A stretch of DNA of 64,000 nt from Anisakis pegreffii (taxonomy: Eukaryota > Nematoda > Chromadorea > Rhabditida > Anisakidae). The first letter of the stretch is position 1. The number at the start of each line of letters is the position of its first letter. The DNA lies in the NCBI GenBank assembly GCA_035041965.1, contig JAPYMA010000476.1, forward strand, positions 1 through 64,000, in the 5' to 3' direction. The position numbers and the translations under genes are program-made. The notes beneath the pieces were generated by a model, which was not told the origin of the DNA, searched no databases, and saw only the letters and a program-made list of their open reading frames with translations. Positions 10,872-24,452 of the stretch are shown here, one piece after another.

Positions 10872-13800
10872 TTAAAGTTCAGCCAAATTAACGAACACCT
10901 TTTCAAGCATCACGAACAGACGTACGCCGTTCATTATTTTCCTGAAACATTCCAAAAGTCTAAGAATCGTACACGTCCAGCTACCATAACTGAACCACTG
11001 TGCTACGTTCATAATTCCCACACAACCATGATTGCACACAATTTCGGCAACAAAAATGCATCTCAGAAAAATCATACGTTGAAACAATTCCAAATACTAA
11101 AACAAACCCGTTATATTGTAGCATAAATTTCTTAGCATTATCATGCGATTCAAAAATTAATGAAACACTGTCATCATGTGATTGCCACACTTTCTGAAAT
11201 TCAGTTAGTGCGTCATTTTTATTTGTTGGATAAAATGTCTAATATTTTGCCGTAACGTACATATCCCAATGAACTGACAATTTAACCCAACTTCGTATGT
11301 CTAACATCACTACAGATCAAATCCCGAATGACTATATCATAGAAGTGAGAGTATTCACATATGAATCATCAAATCATTTCCCTATTCATCCACTGATTTC
11401 AACTCCAACCTTTGAAGTGATCTTTTGGCATTGAATATATTTTGCGTAGATAAGACAGATTAAGTACACAACAGTAAACTACTCACTCTAGTTGGGCCAA
11501 CAGTTGCAGCAATCAGTTTCATACGTTCCATATCTGGTGATGTTCTATTGGATGTTTTTATAACAACCGCTAGATAGGCCTTCTTTTTCGACGGTGGTGG
11601 CTGAACGCTTTTAGCGCTGGCAGTTGCATTCGGTTGAAGTTTGTTTGGTGTTGTCACCGATTGCGATTTGGACTGAGTTGATGAAGAGGGCTGCGGTGTG
11701 TTCTTTAGCGCTGAGTGTCTTCTTGATGATACCGCGCCGTTTGAGGGAACTGCTCGTGTTGCTGCTGCTGCTGCAGTTCCATCTCCACCTTTGTCACTCG
11801 TTCTCAGAATCGGTCTTTCCGAAAGCTTTTGCTCTTGTTTCTGATTTGCATTCATCGATCTCGATGACGCTCTCAACTGTTTTTGATCTTGATGATAAGA
11901 ACTGGATGGCTGATTGCTTGCTGAGAAAGAGGGTGTACACATCTTACTCATACCTCTTTCATCATCTCGATTCATCGTTGACGATGATCCACTTCGACGA
12001 AACGTTGACGGAGACTGCTCACGACGTCCCCGGTTCAGTCTCGACGATGCAGTTGGTCGTTCTCGAGGACTACCCGACTGGTCCCGACCTCCGGCTCTTG
12101 AACGAACTGGACGATTTCGATTCATACCGGTCATCCGTTCACTGTTACTTCGTTCACGTTCACGTGATGACACATTCCTCTTCTCAGCGAATCGTTGTTG
12201 CTGTTGTTCTCTAGTGGATGTTCTGTGTTGTGCTGGTAAATGTCTCGAAGAGTGCATACTGCCACTGGCACGTGCATCGTTACCATCACCATTGTCGTCA
12301 GGTTCGGGTTCTTTCGACGGCTTCGATGAAGACTGTACATTCTGAACACGACGTTCTTCTTTCTTCCGCAGAATCTCTTCACGCATCTTCTTTTGCTCTT
12401 CCAATTTCGTCAAATAATCACTATCCAAACCAATCGCCTTCGCACACTCCATCGTTTTTTCCTTAAAATCAAAAGCATCATGTTTTTTTTAAATTGATTT
12501 CATTCTCACAATTATACAGCTTTGAAATTATCACACTTGCCGTACAGATCGAGTGAGCAGTCTTTACTCTTTGCTCAAAAACAAACGTTCAACACTGATA
12601 AGATTGGATCATACATGAAACTTCACTAAAGTATTTAGTATTCACCCAAACCCTAAGTCGTGCAGTAAAAATTCAGTCAACTTTATCATCTATTGATACA
12701 TTCCAACTGAATCAGTCACTAACATTTTCTGCATTATCCAATTTCAATTTTTTTTTTAAATGAATCAATCAAAGTTTGCAAAAGCTGAATGAACAAACTT
12801 GTTGATTCGAATCTAATGGTCGAGTTCTTCGATCACGATCCCGATATTCAACACGATTGTCTGCAGTTCCTCTTGGACGATCCATATAACGCCTTCGACT
12901 TTTACTACCATTTCTTAGACAGTTTTTCTTTGGATTTATTTATTTTTAAGAAGAATTTCATTATTTTAACTCATCATGGAGAAATTTATTTCTTTCAGTT
13001 TTATACGGTACTGAAATACATATTTGGTATCCCTTTAATGAAATAAATTCGACTTTTCTTCATTTTTATTTAATAGTCACAACGTTTCAGTTGGATTGAT
13101 ATTGCCATAAGAAAATGCATTAAAAAGAACACAATAATTAACATTTCCACACCACAATTAGTGGGTGCACAGGAAACACCCAAAAATAAATTTCATTGTT
13201 AGTAACGTCAAGCATTTACGAAACAAAAAATGAGAATAACTCGCACAAGCTGGAATGATGTGAACAAAAAGAACCAAACGACATTTGCTCTCGATGAAAT
13301 TTTAAACAAACTGACAAATAACTACGGCCTACAAATCAACAATATGTGGTAAAGCGAAATCTAATGGTTGATGACTGCTCATTGTAGAGAAATTTTAGCA
13401 ATTATAACGATGCGTTAGTCAGGAGATACATCGCGTGAGTGAGCAAATAAGATTAAGCAAGAAGATTGGAATGGTGTCTTATCTTGCTTTACCACAATGT
13501 CCGAGAGAATAAAGAGCAAACCTTAGCATTCTAGCATCATTGTATCTCGAAGATGAAGAATGTTTGGACTTGAAACGTTGCTCATGACGTAGTGATCTAA
13601 TCGAAGATCTTGATGATTCTGACGAGGTTGATGAACGAGAACGCGACGAGTACGATCGAGATCTATATGATTGCAAATTGCGTTTATCATCATTATATCA
13701 CCACATTTCATCAGCTTCTCTAATATTTCGTGCAAAAAAGAAAAGAAACGACCAAGCAATTTGTTATACAAGCTTTTCCGATAATTATAACAAACGGTTC

Positions 13801-16800
13801 TTGATATGCCTCAATAAAAAGAAGTTATCGAAATGGTGCACTTAAACATTGAAGTAAAATGACCTGATAAGATAAGGAATTGCGTCAAATTAAAAAATAA
13901 CGCCCCTGAATTTAAAGATATCGTTGAAAGAAGGTTTGATCAGGTAAGGAAGTTAGCATCAGGAACGGATAAAATTTGGGCAAAAAATGTAACTGAATAG
14001 CAATTGAAAATTTGGAAGAGAATATAGGAAGGCCGAGGATAAGATTAAGAGATCCAATTTGCAAGCTGAACGGTCGAAACTAGATGAAGAAGCTGATAAT
14101 TGGTGATAGTCCTTATGCTATTAAAGATGCATCTTTTTGTCAGAGTAATATATAAATGAACAACAATGCACAGAGCCTTACAATGATTAAATGACGAAAG
14201 AGAATAAAAGTAAATCAAAAAAGAGTAATATTAACCTAGAACGTGAATACGATGAACGAGATGAGTACGAAGATGATGAGGAGTGTGATGAAGTTGAACG
14301 TGAATGACGTCTTATTGTCGTTCTCCTTAAGAAACCTTCGACCATTTGATCCCACTGCTGACTGCTTGATGCTACCGATACGCCTGGCGCTTGTTGGAGT
14401 TGACTAAGAGGTGGTGGAATACTTGCTGGTGGTGGATTCGTTGAATAAATTGCAGCAGCTCCTCCATAGATCGATGTCAGAGGAGGAGGGGTTGGGTAGT
14501 TTGCTGATATATGTACAATTGAGGACGACGACACTACACATCCCATCGACGACGACGGGGGTGCTAAACGCGTTAAATCTGTTGCGGATGATGACGATGA
14601 CAGTGGCTGAAAGAAAACATTCATTCAGCTGATTCCGTTCAATAACTGTTCAATCACCTGTAAATGACCATTAGCAGTGAGTTTTGTAAAAAGGTCTACT
14701 GATTTGTACTTTTGCTGAGAAGCTATCTCATAAGATAGACTATCCATCACTGAAGCAATAATAAAAAGCTGGAAGAATGTGGGTACATCAACATAAATGA
14801 ATTTCATTTATGTTCCTTAAGGATATTCCTTAAATAATCAAAAAGCTTGCATGACCCGGCTTCGAATTTTTTCCTCGTCGCCTTGCATGGTGCAGCGGGA
14901 TAGCATTCGACTATTGCACTTGAGATGTTCAGTTCAATTCCACCTAGACACAGCTACAGTCTCAATGACGAAAAACCAGCTCACTCTGAGACACAGTGAA
15001 TGAAAACTACAAAATGGTCTAAATATCTGAGAGGCTTTTTGTCGAGATCGAGACCGGCTTATGAGAATGACAAGCAGAAAGAGAGGTGAGTCGAATTTTA
15101 AAAAATTACTAGAAAAGGTAGTGAAGGTGGTGGTATTTGAATATTGGCGTTAGGTATTAATGGATTTGTTGTGATAAAAGGCGGTCTTATCTGAGGTACA
15201 CCGATATTTGTAACGCTTCGCACGCCAATCGCTGTATTCCAGTTGATAGCCACTTGAAATACGAGGAAATCATCATTACAGATAGTATCAAATTAGGAAA
15301 ATTCCTTTAACACTGACAAAAGTTTCCAATAGAACACTTTTGAAAACAATAAAAAGTAATGTTTTTCAGAGTATTTGTCAAATATGTTTTCATCTATTTT
15401 TTAACTACCTCCAAGTATATGAAAAACATCTGAAAACAGAATAGAATAGCACTCAGCTAACGATACCATTGCAAGATGTCACCAATATACATTAGGTAAC
15501 AGCGATATGAATAAAAACGAACAAAAATAAATAATAAACAAAAGAGGAATCAATTCACGCAACATACATTCAGAACGCGGTCTAATGATGCCTTTATAAT
15601 GCGGATTGATAAGAACTTTAGACTGAGATTTTGGCTGACTTAGAGATGACGATTTGTATTGGTTCAGTTGAGCATTCGACGAATAAACGCTCGGATTTGA
15701 AACTGTAGTAGATGTTGACTGAGATAGCAATGAAGAGGGTGTATTCATAACACTTGCAGGCTGTAACATACCAAATTTTGCCAACATATTCGTTCTGAGA
15801 AAAAGAATCAAGTTTCGCTTTACTCTTTCTGCTGGTACTGTCGATAGTGTGTAACAATTATACTCAACTTTCAGAATTCCCTATTTCTCAAACAAACATC
15901 ACTGATACTAGAGGGAGTTCACTCTAACAATTCGATCTATATGTCCAGATTGCAATATATCCGGATTATGCTCAGAGGTGTTACTCTCCGCCAAATAAAT
16001 TATTTGAGGAATATACTGACTATGAGGTGATTTTGAAACATCCTATTTTCGCAGTATGGAACATCACGCAAATAAACGTTAACACGGAACCATTACAACA
16101 CTCACTGTGAGAATAACATATATCATATCGAATTTATAACATGCACAATACGTTGGTTCAAAAAATTCGCAACTGCTCGATACAACTCAAGTTTGATAAT
16201 GAATTCAAATTCGAATATCACTGCCATTCTTTGTCAGCCTTTGAGAATTTTCATATTCCCATGATTTTTTACTAATTTGAATTTGCTTTAATATTATTTT
16301 TCGTCGAATTCAAAAAATCAACCAAAAAAATTAAAAAACTTACAACAGAAAGAGTTGTCGTTGGTAGAGAAGGTGTTACTAAATTAGAATTTTCATTTTC
16401 ACGACGAGAGCCGACTTTTGACCGATCTTTTGATGGACCCACAGATGTTATCAACGTTGAGCCACTATTTGAAACGGCTGACGTTCGACGTAACGAAGAT
16501 GAAATCTCAAAAAAAATTTTTCTTAACACAGCAATTCAGGCGTTTTGCACTGATTTCCATACGAGTCACACTACCATATTCCTCCATCGATAAGCTCGGT
16601 GTGAAAAGGAATGCGCATATGGTGCAAACCAATTGAAAAATACGAAAGACTATCGAACTAAATTCTGTGCGAATAAACAATTTTCTCATCGAATCGAAAC
16701 ACGAACTCTTTCAGATGTGAATTTCGAACGTCGCTGAGATCGTTCGTGGTCGTGGTCCCGGTCATGATCTCGATCGCGATCATGCTCGGTGGCATCTTCA

Positions 16801-17338
16801 TTCGGCTCTTCATCATAATCCAACTCCTCATTCTCATCAATCAAATCAATATTCGAAGTCGACACTTTCTTTGTTCCATTACCATTTCCCTCCGATCGTA
16901 CAACGTCCTCGTCATCATTATCATTGAAGTTATCATCCTTATTCTCATCAATATCGTCCAAAATTGCTGCCTCATCCAGATCGCCCAATTTCACATCCTA
17001 TATTAGTTTAACATCAATACCACTTTCTTTCAATACGAATAATGCCATTATTATTTCTTTATTTTAGTATTTTAATTTACCAATGCTATTATTTTCATTT
17101 TCATATTATCATAACTCATAATTTCTCAGCAATATAGCAATTTATTTTTGTTTTAAACTTTTGATTTTAAAAACTTACAACATGAAAAGGATAACTTTAC
17201 TAAGCATATCATCGCGCTGCCATTCAAATGATGAGTTGTTAGCAAAGATCTGATCTAAAGAAGACAAAAAAACACAAAATAAGAGGTGATGCTCACAGGT
17301 GCCAATGATGAATCAAAAAGCAGCTCCTCTTCGTCCAT
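10872..17338 (-). CDS. RBM33-like RNA-binding protein with C-terminal RRM
   Basis: Hand-built exons: 17338-17297, possibly 17249-17196, 16997-16707, 16506-16344, 15760-15568, 15256-15110, about 14725-14658, 14607-14236, 13662-13522, 12898-12799, 12461-11487, 11193-11108 and 10941-10872 (TAA). Most junctions agree in phase. The ATG at 17338 starts an acidic N-terminus (MDEEELLFDSSLAP). Next comes an Asp/Glu-rich stretch with a DRD/DHD repeat, then INPHYKG, which resembles the INPHFKG I remember from vertebrate RBM33. Pro-, Ser- and Arg/Ser-rich segments follow, then LEEQKKMREEILRKKEERR, also like RBM33. The last three exons assemble an RRM: LAVVIKTSN (beta 1), VSLIFESHDNAKKFML (RNP1-like strand and helix 2), and NGKIMNGVRLFVML. 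RBM33 proteins are nuclear factors tied to RNA metabolism; the exact role here is inferred. The least certain parts are exon 2 and the start of the 14.7-kb exon. Confidence 0.75.
13896..14106 (+). pseudogene. Decayed coding relic in an intron of the RBM33-like gene
   Basis: The strand opposite the host gene reads as protein in two pieces. The frame from 13896 gives EFKDIVERRFDQVRKLASG and continues to a TAG at 13998-14000. A second frame from about 14011 gives YRKAEDKIKRSNLQAER and continues to TGA at 14104-14106. Composition looks coding in both, and a frame change plus stop lies between them, so it looks like a decayed copy of a charged helical protein. I cannot name the parent. It has no splice signals that would make it an alternative exon. 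Confidence 0.4.
14885..14945 (+). mobile_element. tRNA-like sequence, possible tRNA-derived SINE head
   Basis: TGGTGCAGCGG fits the RNA polymerase III A-box pattern (TRGYNNARNNG). AGTTCAATTCC, about 40 bp downstream, resembles the B-box (GGTTCGANTCC). The sequence between them (AGCATTCGACTATTGCAC) looks like a D-arm and anticodon arm. The acceptor stem does not pair, so it is not an intact tRNA. It sits in an intron of the RBM33-like gene. Confidence 0.35.
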
Positions 17339-19930
17339 GTTGTTGACTTTCGTTTTGAATATAACCGATTTACGTCAACAACTTTCACAGAAACATTTGA
17401 AACGCCCAAATCTGTAATGTGAACATTCACAGTAACTGTGCAAAGAGCAAAAGTTTCATCGCGAACGCGCGAGGAACACACGAGTAAACAGAAGTGATCC
17501 GCGTTTATTTGGGCACATCATATACTGAGGCCAGCGAGCATAAAAATGTGGTTTTGGTCCATGAACAACCGATGATAGCGAATCTGTCATTTCCTTTGGA
17601 AAATACCACAACGAGATTTGATATATTCTTCAACGCAATTTTAAAAATTCGACCAGACTTTATCATCAGTTTCTAAAAAATCCACTAAATAACAAATAAC
17701 GATTGATGGCTGCTGTAAACAGAATGGAGTCTAGTAAATTCACTCAATTTCCGAATTCGATCCAAATAAGAGAATGCTTTCATCTTCAGCCGCAAAGCCT
17801 TTTGGGGACCTAACCCTAAAGTGAAGTCTGGCCCAACTTCAAGCCTGGAACCACACCTCAAACTCTTCGCTCCAATTTTTTTATTACTGTGGATCGGTGG
17901 AAACGCCCGAATTTTGCAGACTGCAGTAGAGAAAAGTTCGCACGATGCAGTCAGAACGGTCGAATCATTTAAAATAACAGCTGAAAAGCACAGCTCTAAA
18001 ACACTTCCATATCTTCACTGAAAATCACATCATAACGTTGAGCTCCCAGATCATTGTGTTTTGGCCTTCAGCAGTCTGGATTAACGCAGTTCGTGACCTT
18101 CCCTTGTCAGTAGGAAAAAATTACGATGTTTAAAGATCAAGTACAAGTTGCAACAGCTATAAAAACGGTTCATCGTTTAGATCAACTAACTATTCCTCTC
18201 AAGCTTCTTTCGCTTGCTGTTGGTCAAAAATTCCCGTTGTTCGCTGTGCAGACCTATCGACTGGAACTGACCAAAACGGTATGCTCACATTCAGTAGTCA
18301 TCCAGTGTAATTCAAATTTCATCGAGTCGTTAAAAAAGGAATCTACCAACAACAATAATCATCTCAATAAAACAAAGCAAAACACAAAGTGCCATCCATT
18401 ATTACCACCAGCATGCTCCTCAAAAAATAATAACAGAACTGATAAAAGCACATTCCAATTCAGCGACATGCTGCGCCTTGTTGATGATCTTCGATGCATA
18501 ATACAACATCAACCATTAATCATCAATGTGCTATGACACCATTCACTACAATCTTTTTAACGGTGACAAATGTTAACACAATAATGCACACACAATACAT
18601 ATTCTATATAATACGCACACCGCACCTTCCACCGTCTTATTCTTGACAATATTCCTTACTCACAACACGTTTCTTCAAAATCTCTTAACGGTGTTTCTGA
18701 GAAGTTTTCAGCAACTTTGATTCTACGAATTATTTTCCAACAAATTTGAGGCTGAAATGATGAAGTTTTAGATGATGTGTATTTATTTAGTGTTTTCGTT
18801 CATTTTGTATTGATTGTTGTGTAACAGGTGTGTGTCAGCCGTACGTTGAATTAATCAGTGACATATTATAGTCGAAGGCAACTCAACCGAATGAAATGAC
18901 TGTCTAGTTTCTGAATCAGTTCTTTCTTGTTTTCGAAATTTTTACATTAGATGAAGTGAAAACAAGAAAAAAACTATTATCAAGAAATTAAAACGAAAAG
19001 TAGATCTGTGATTCAAATGTACTTCAGCGGTTTACTGATTGTGAGAGAGTAAATTACTCTCATTTGAATCCGTGTGAATTTCACCTTTTCCTAAGGAACT
19101 AACTTCACTGCTTTTTTGAATTGTCGTTGAGGAAATGCTCTAGAAGTGTGTTCTTCTCAATTATGTGGTGTTTTGTTCAAGGACTCTAAATCTAAACGCT
19201 TCCATAACATGAATTTTGAGTTTGACTTAAAAATTATGAAACAGTGTTTTCAAACTGGAAAGTTCATGTGTGTTAAAAATTTCATCAACAATACAAGACA
19301 AAGTTTAATTACCGTTAGAAGAGGAAGAAAGCAATCGAATGTCTTTGAACTTATCAATGTGACCATCTTGATAACTTGTGTTTACGGGATAAACACAGCG
19401 AAAGGAATACGTCATAAGTTGTTTGAAATAACAACATCATGTGATTGCTTCTTGAACTTCAGCAGTCGGAACTCGAAACAAAACAACTTGACACTTAATG
19501 CGATTTTTGCTTTAAAACTTCATCGCATTTCAATGTGAATGACAATCAACATAAAATGTCGATAGAAAATTGAATGTTCAGGGCTGTTGGAGGATATGTT
19601 TAGTCCCTGTCCAATTGTTCAACCAGAATTTGTCCCCTATTTCGATATAGCGAAAATATTAATGAACATATTATCAAGCATATTGAGATCAACTCCTGTT
19701 GCTTACAAAACGAACATAATAAGGATGATACTTTTTTAGTTTCTCATCGCTGCAGCTTCAAATCTCTCCAGTCACACATACGTGATCTATAATAGTACAT
19801 AACGCGATTGCAATGTTGTGTGCAATAGATTCTCTTCAACGACTCATGTAATCAGATTTGATGCGTACCCCTCGGCTATTTCCATAAAGCTACACCATAG
19901 CACAAAGCAATAAAATGAAAATTTTTTAGA
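17339..19930. other. Divergent intergenic region between the RBM33-like and SH3 genes
   Basis: The two flanking genes are transcribed away from each other, so their promoters should lie here. Open frames at 17494-17676, 17821-18021, 18126-18536 and 19146-19538 (plus) have no recognisable domain. The 18126-18536 frame is partly low-complexity Asn/Lys. None joins the SH3 gene in phase by my reading. No clear TATA box is seen. Confidence 0.55.
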
Positions 19931-22900
19931 ATGTTTTCAGCCGACAAGCCACTCCCACCACCACCCGGTCCTCCGAAACCGCGAAATGAAAGCATTGCAG
20001 CGTCAATGTCGTCCTATCGAGCTCGTCCAACTGCATCCTCAAAGAGTTGGTTCTTTTTTGAAATACGCAAACTTTCTCGATTAAAGCATACTCTGATCTA
20101 ACGATTGCGTCACATATCAGCACCCATCAATGATGCGTTAACGTCGAGGCACACCCATATTGATGCGTTGTCCTTCTCGGTGCATTTATAGTCATTTTAT
20201 GGAACCGCATAAAGATTCTGTTACATATTCAAAAAACAACTATAAACCTGACCACGGATTCGAAGAAATGTATTGAACTGTGAATTTAACCTCTTCATGA
20301 AACAACTCAAATGTTCTTAACATGAAACGGTCTGCTTCAATAGCGGAATGTCAATGTTCGATCGCATTCATTGAGAATCAATGTTATGTAATAGTATATG
20401 GATTTATCCAAACGACGAATTTGTCTCCTTGAAGGCTCTTCGATAGACTTCTCCAGAGCGAGAGCTATATTCGATACCGCCAAACAACCGCAAGTACAAA
20501 ACGCCTTTCTATCAGCAGTCAAAAATCCTACAGTCAGATCAATCGCAGCTTCGTCAGCAAAAAATGAAAAAGTTTGTTTCGATTCATTCATATGCGATTC
20601 ATATTCGTAATTTCAAATGTTGGGTATTCATGCAAACTGGAGTAAAGTTTAATCTCAACTCAAAACATTGAAAAGTGCTCAAATTTGTCAAATTTTCCTT
20701 TGTCAAATTACATTCTTTCTCTTATTGCATTTAAGATAGATATATGAAGATAACAAAAATGAACTGTTGTAGGTACAGTCAGCGGTTATCAAAACGGCAC
20801 AAGATGATAAGGCTCGAAGTACGATTTTGGATCTTGCCAAATTGTACGAATCGCAGTCAACAAAAAATACGTCGAATTTTTCCGGATATAGACAATCCAA
20901 CAAAAACCTAATTGACACGAACACCAGTACTGCATCCAGTTGTTTTAAATCGACTCCTCCACAGCCACAAAAATCAGCAAATTCTGACTACTATCCATCG
21001 TTATTCGATCAACAATCTTCGTCAACGGATCCATTTTCATCACCAATACCCTCCAAATCTCTTCCAAACCCTTTTCTATCATTTTCATCGACCACTGGTA
21101 ATAACAACGATACTAATAGTTACAATGTTCATAGTAATACCAATAACGACAAATTTACTTCGATACAAAATAATCTTGCTTCATTGGATCTGTTCAATCA
21201 TCCCGTCAAACCTGCAGTGCCTCTCAGTAAGTAATCATTTCATTGAGTAATGTTATATGCATGCAAAAGTTCAATGTAATGTAACTCATTATATATTTAC
21301 TCAGACCATTACTAAAACTTCTGAATCTATATGACTGTGCTCTACTGATCAGTTCAGTGGAAACTTTGCAAGTAGTCAAAATATGATGAATATTCAAGGG
21401 GTCCATCTCCAATTCATTCTTTCAAATGCAACATCAGTCTGGTTATGATGAAAGAAAACGTGGAATGTAATTTGAATTCAGAAAAGATTCCACCCGCAAG
21501 ACCTCCACCACCAAAAGCGAATAAATGGAGTGGCAGCAATAGATTATCAACAACGCCAACAAATGAACCTCATGCGATCGTTAAATATCCTTATAAAGCC
21601 TCGCAGTTCGATGAATTGTCATGTCAGCCGAACGACGTTGTTATCCTTAAAAAAGAAGTAATTTGATTTCGTTGTCTTTCCTTTCTTCGACTCATTTAAT
21701 TATTTATTAGATATGCACTTTGAATTGTTCAATAAGACATCATCCTTTCGATTCTGTAACATCTTTCGATTATTGTTCTTTCACCATGAAAATATGTAGT
21801 AGTCGTGAATTCGCAGGTTGATGATCAGTGGATATATGCGTTAAATACGCGTACAGGTGAACACGGGATTCTGCCTATTGTATTTTTGGATATTAAAATA
21901 CCATTGGTACCCACACAGAAAGCGAATCTAATCACGCAACAAATATCCTCGTTGCAGAGGTTGTTCAGTTTTTGTGTTCACTTCGCAACTTTTGACTGTT
22001 TATTTGTTCAGTTCCACTGGTTTTTCGTTTATTATAATTCGAGAAATGGCAATGGTAACAATAATAACGATAAATAATTCTACAGGAGAGAAACAACAAC
22101 AGCAACAGCACGCGCCTTATACGATTATGATTCTGCAGTTGAAGGTGATCTAAAGGTACACAGTTAATAGTAAAAGTTATAAGTAATGATAATGATAGTA
22201 ACGCTTTCTTCCAAACATTCATTTCTCATTATCAATGGTTAACCAGTTCGTGAATTGCAAATGAAAAATACAAATTAGAATGTTTTGCAGTATTATTTTT
22301 ATTGTGAGAAATATTCAAAAGTATTTTTGAGTTAGTAATAACTACAGAAAATGATTGAACATGAGAGCTGACTCATGTTATTCGATAACATTTAAACATA
22401 ATATCATAATATATCATCATTTTGAACACATTGATAAGGTCAGTATGAGTTATTCGCAACCAAATTGAAGTTGCCATTTCAGTTCCGTGCGAACGACATT
22501 ATAAAAGTGCAGGCGAAAGTCAATAACGAATGGCTTCGTGGTGAGATTGACTCTAAATGTGGAATATTTCCGGCAAATTTCGTTCAGTTATTATCACCAA
22601 TTACATCGTCATCAAAACCACCAACATCATCGTCAGTAACAAACAAGACTGTAACAGCAACTTTTGATTACAATAGTGGCGTTCCAGATGATTTAGTATT
22701 CCGGAAGGGTGATCGAATTGAAGTCGTGGAAAGGATTAATGATGACTGGATTAAAGGTCAACTGAACGGCAGAATTGGACTTGTCCCGATGACATATGTT
22801 GAATCAGGTAATTCACATTGCAATGTAATACCAACACCTCTAACCTCACTACAAACTAATCGAACTGTTCGTGCAAATCAAGATTATTATAACCAATCAC

Positions 22901-23343
22901 CTGCTCATTTATGCTTCTCTAAAGGTGATCAGATTGAAATTATGCAACAGGTCTGTGCATCTTTTACCTTATTACATTCAACGTTTTCTGCAAAACCCTT
23001 GTGAAATCGCTCAGTTCCATTCGTTTTTGGATCATACCATTGTGTCTCCCCAAAAAGTATTCGAATATTCAAAATTCGAATAAACTTCAACTTCATCACA
23101 TTCTCTTTAATGGAAAGTAATATATTCCAGAATTTCAACAGGTGATAAATTCAAATCAAACATACCCTACCTACTCAAAATTTAATTCAGCATTTAACTA
23201 TAGTTCAGCCAAAATGAGTAAGTATTTTTTCAAAAATTAAATTTCAGATTGATAAAGAGTGGCTCAAAGGAAAGCTGATATTGAATATGTCAAATCAAAA
23301 ATCATTTCCTTGTGGTATTTTTCCTCGATCAGCGGTTGAATGA
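19931..23343 (+). CDS. Multi-SH3 adaptor protein (four SH3 domains), SH3D19-like
   Basis: Exons 19931-20045, 20435-20571, 20773-21226, 21482-21657, 21817-21959, 22086-22155, 22483-22950 and 23248-23343 stay in phase throughout and give 552 residues. The ATG lies one base after TTTTTTAG, a likely spliced-leader acceptor. The N-terminus carries a proline run (PLPPPPGPPKP) and a helical region (VQNAFLSAVKNPTVRS). A Ser/Asn-rich linker and a PPARPPPPK motif come next. SH3 domains lie at about 267-324, 349-403 (ARALYDYDSAVEGDL), 421-475 (ATFDYNSGVPDDLVF) and 500-552. The fourth is degenerate at the usual ALYDY motif (reads ANQDYY). SH3 domains bind proline-rich ligands and organise actin and endocytic signalling complexes. 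SH3D19 or another vinexin/intersectin-type adaptor is the closest architecture I can suggest. The first two exon junctions are the least certain. Confidence 0.8.
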
Positions 23344-24450
23344 ATGAACTGGTATAATGATTGCTCAATATGTTCATTTGATACCGTCATTTAATTTATA
23401 CCTACAACTTCATCTGAATTTAATCGCTGTTTATTTTGATCTGATTGTAATTCTTTATTTGTCTCAACATTACAGTATTATAATGTGTTGCTGAGTTTAT
23501 GTTTATGTCACGAACTGCCGTGAATCGGTCAGGTGTCTTAACATTTGGAATCATTTTGTGAAAACTTGAGACATATTTGAGGAATGCATCGTATTCGTAT
23601 TCTGTGTCTGTTCTTTATGTCAATCATCAGCCTGTGATAGTTTGTTGGTGACGGTTGTGATTAGTATCGTTACTGAATTATTGTTCGCTGTATCATCTTT
23701 ACAACACCACAATATTTATTTTTTGCATTCAATGATATTATCGTTTCATTATTTTCAGTATGTGCTCCTTTCGTTTTTATCATCGAATTAATTTTGTACG
23801 GTGGCTTATTACTTAACACCTTGCTCAGAGAACGCGATTTATCTGTGATAATTTTATTTGATAATTTTAGCCGGCAAAATTTATATCATTGAGTCATACG
23901 GAGTCATTTAATTTTCATTTAGGCCTAACTCGTGGGCTGAAAGACATTCATTGTTCTCTTCCTCACAAAAAATCACCTTTCTCGAGTCTTCGTGCCTTGA
24001 ATTCATTGGATTAATGATATTCATTTGCAAAAATTCTTTCATTTGATATCTGTTTTCAAATGGATAAAATTATGAACTTGTTATCTCACACCACCAAATA
24101 ATTTCAGTACACACCAAACAAAGTACTTATCATTAGCGAGTTAACGCATACAAAATACTAAGTTGGAGTAATTCAATAGTTGAAATAGATTCGTTACATG
24201 CAGCAGTGCTGGAGACGACTGAAACATTTACAATACTAACTGCTCAGAAGTAAGAACACGAATTATACGAATGTTAAGCTTAGAACCGTAATCATAATAA
24301 AGGCCTTCAATATGCGAATAAACGAGGAATATTTTTAGAATTTTGAGTAGTTATTTATAAGAAGTAGCATATTTATTGTTGATAAGCAAATATTTGTGTA
24401 AACTACCTCTACGAAAGGGCATGTGCTGATACCAAAATGATTTGATTAAG
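23344..24450. other. Intergenic region downstream of the SH3 gene
   Basis: AT-rich. The only protein-like item is an ATG at about 23585 followed by a hydrophobic stretch (MHRIRILCLFFMSIISL) that resembles a signal peptide and runs into TGA unless spliced at CT|GTGATA. I could not connect it in phase to a downstream exon. Confidence 0.4.
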
Positions 24451-24452
24451 GG

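Noticed and set aside
11624..12345. Long plus-strand frames (up to 196 codons)
   Set aside because: They are antisense to the large Ser/Arg-rich exon of the RBM33-like gene, whose motifs and splice phases fix the coding strand as minus.
16746..17006. Hydrophobic plus-strand frame resembling membrane segments
   Set aside because: It is the antisense of the acidic Asp/Glu exon of the RBM33-like gene; GAT/GAA codons read as Ile/Phe on the other strand.
18126..18536. 136-codon plus-strand frame as a separate gene or 5' exon of the SH3 gene
   Set aside because: It has no domain, the second half is Asn/Lys low complexity, and its possible donor (ACG|GTATGC) is out of phase with the next SH3-gene exon.
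19146..19538. 130-codon plus-strand frame
   Set aside because: Composition is not convincing and there are no splice signals or motifs; it was kept as intergenic.
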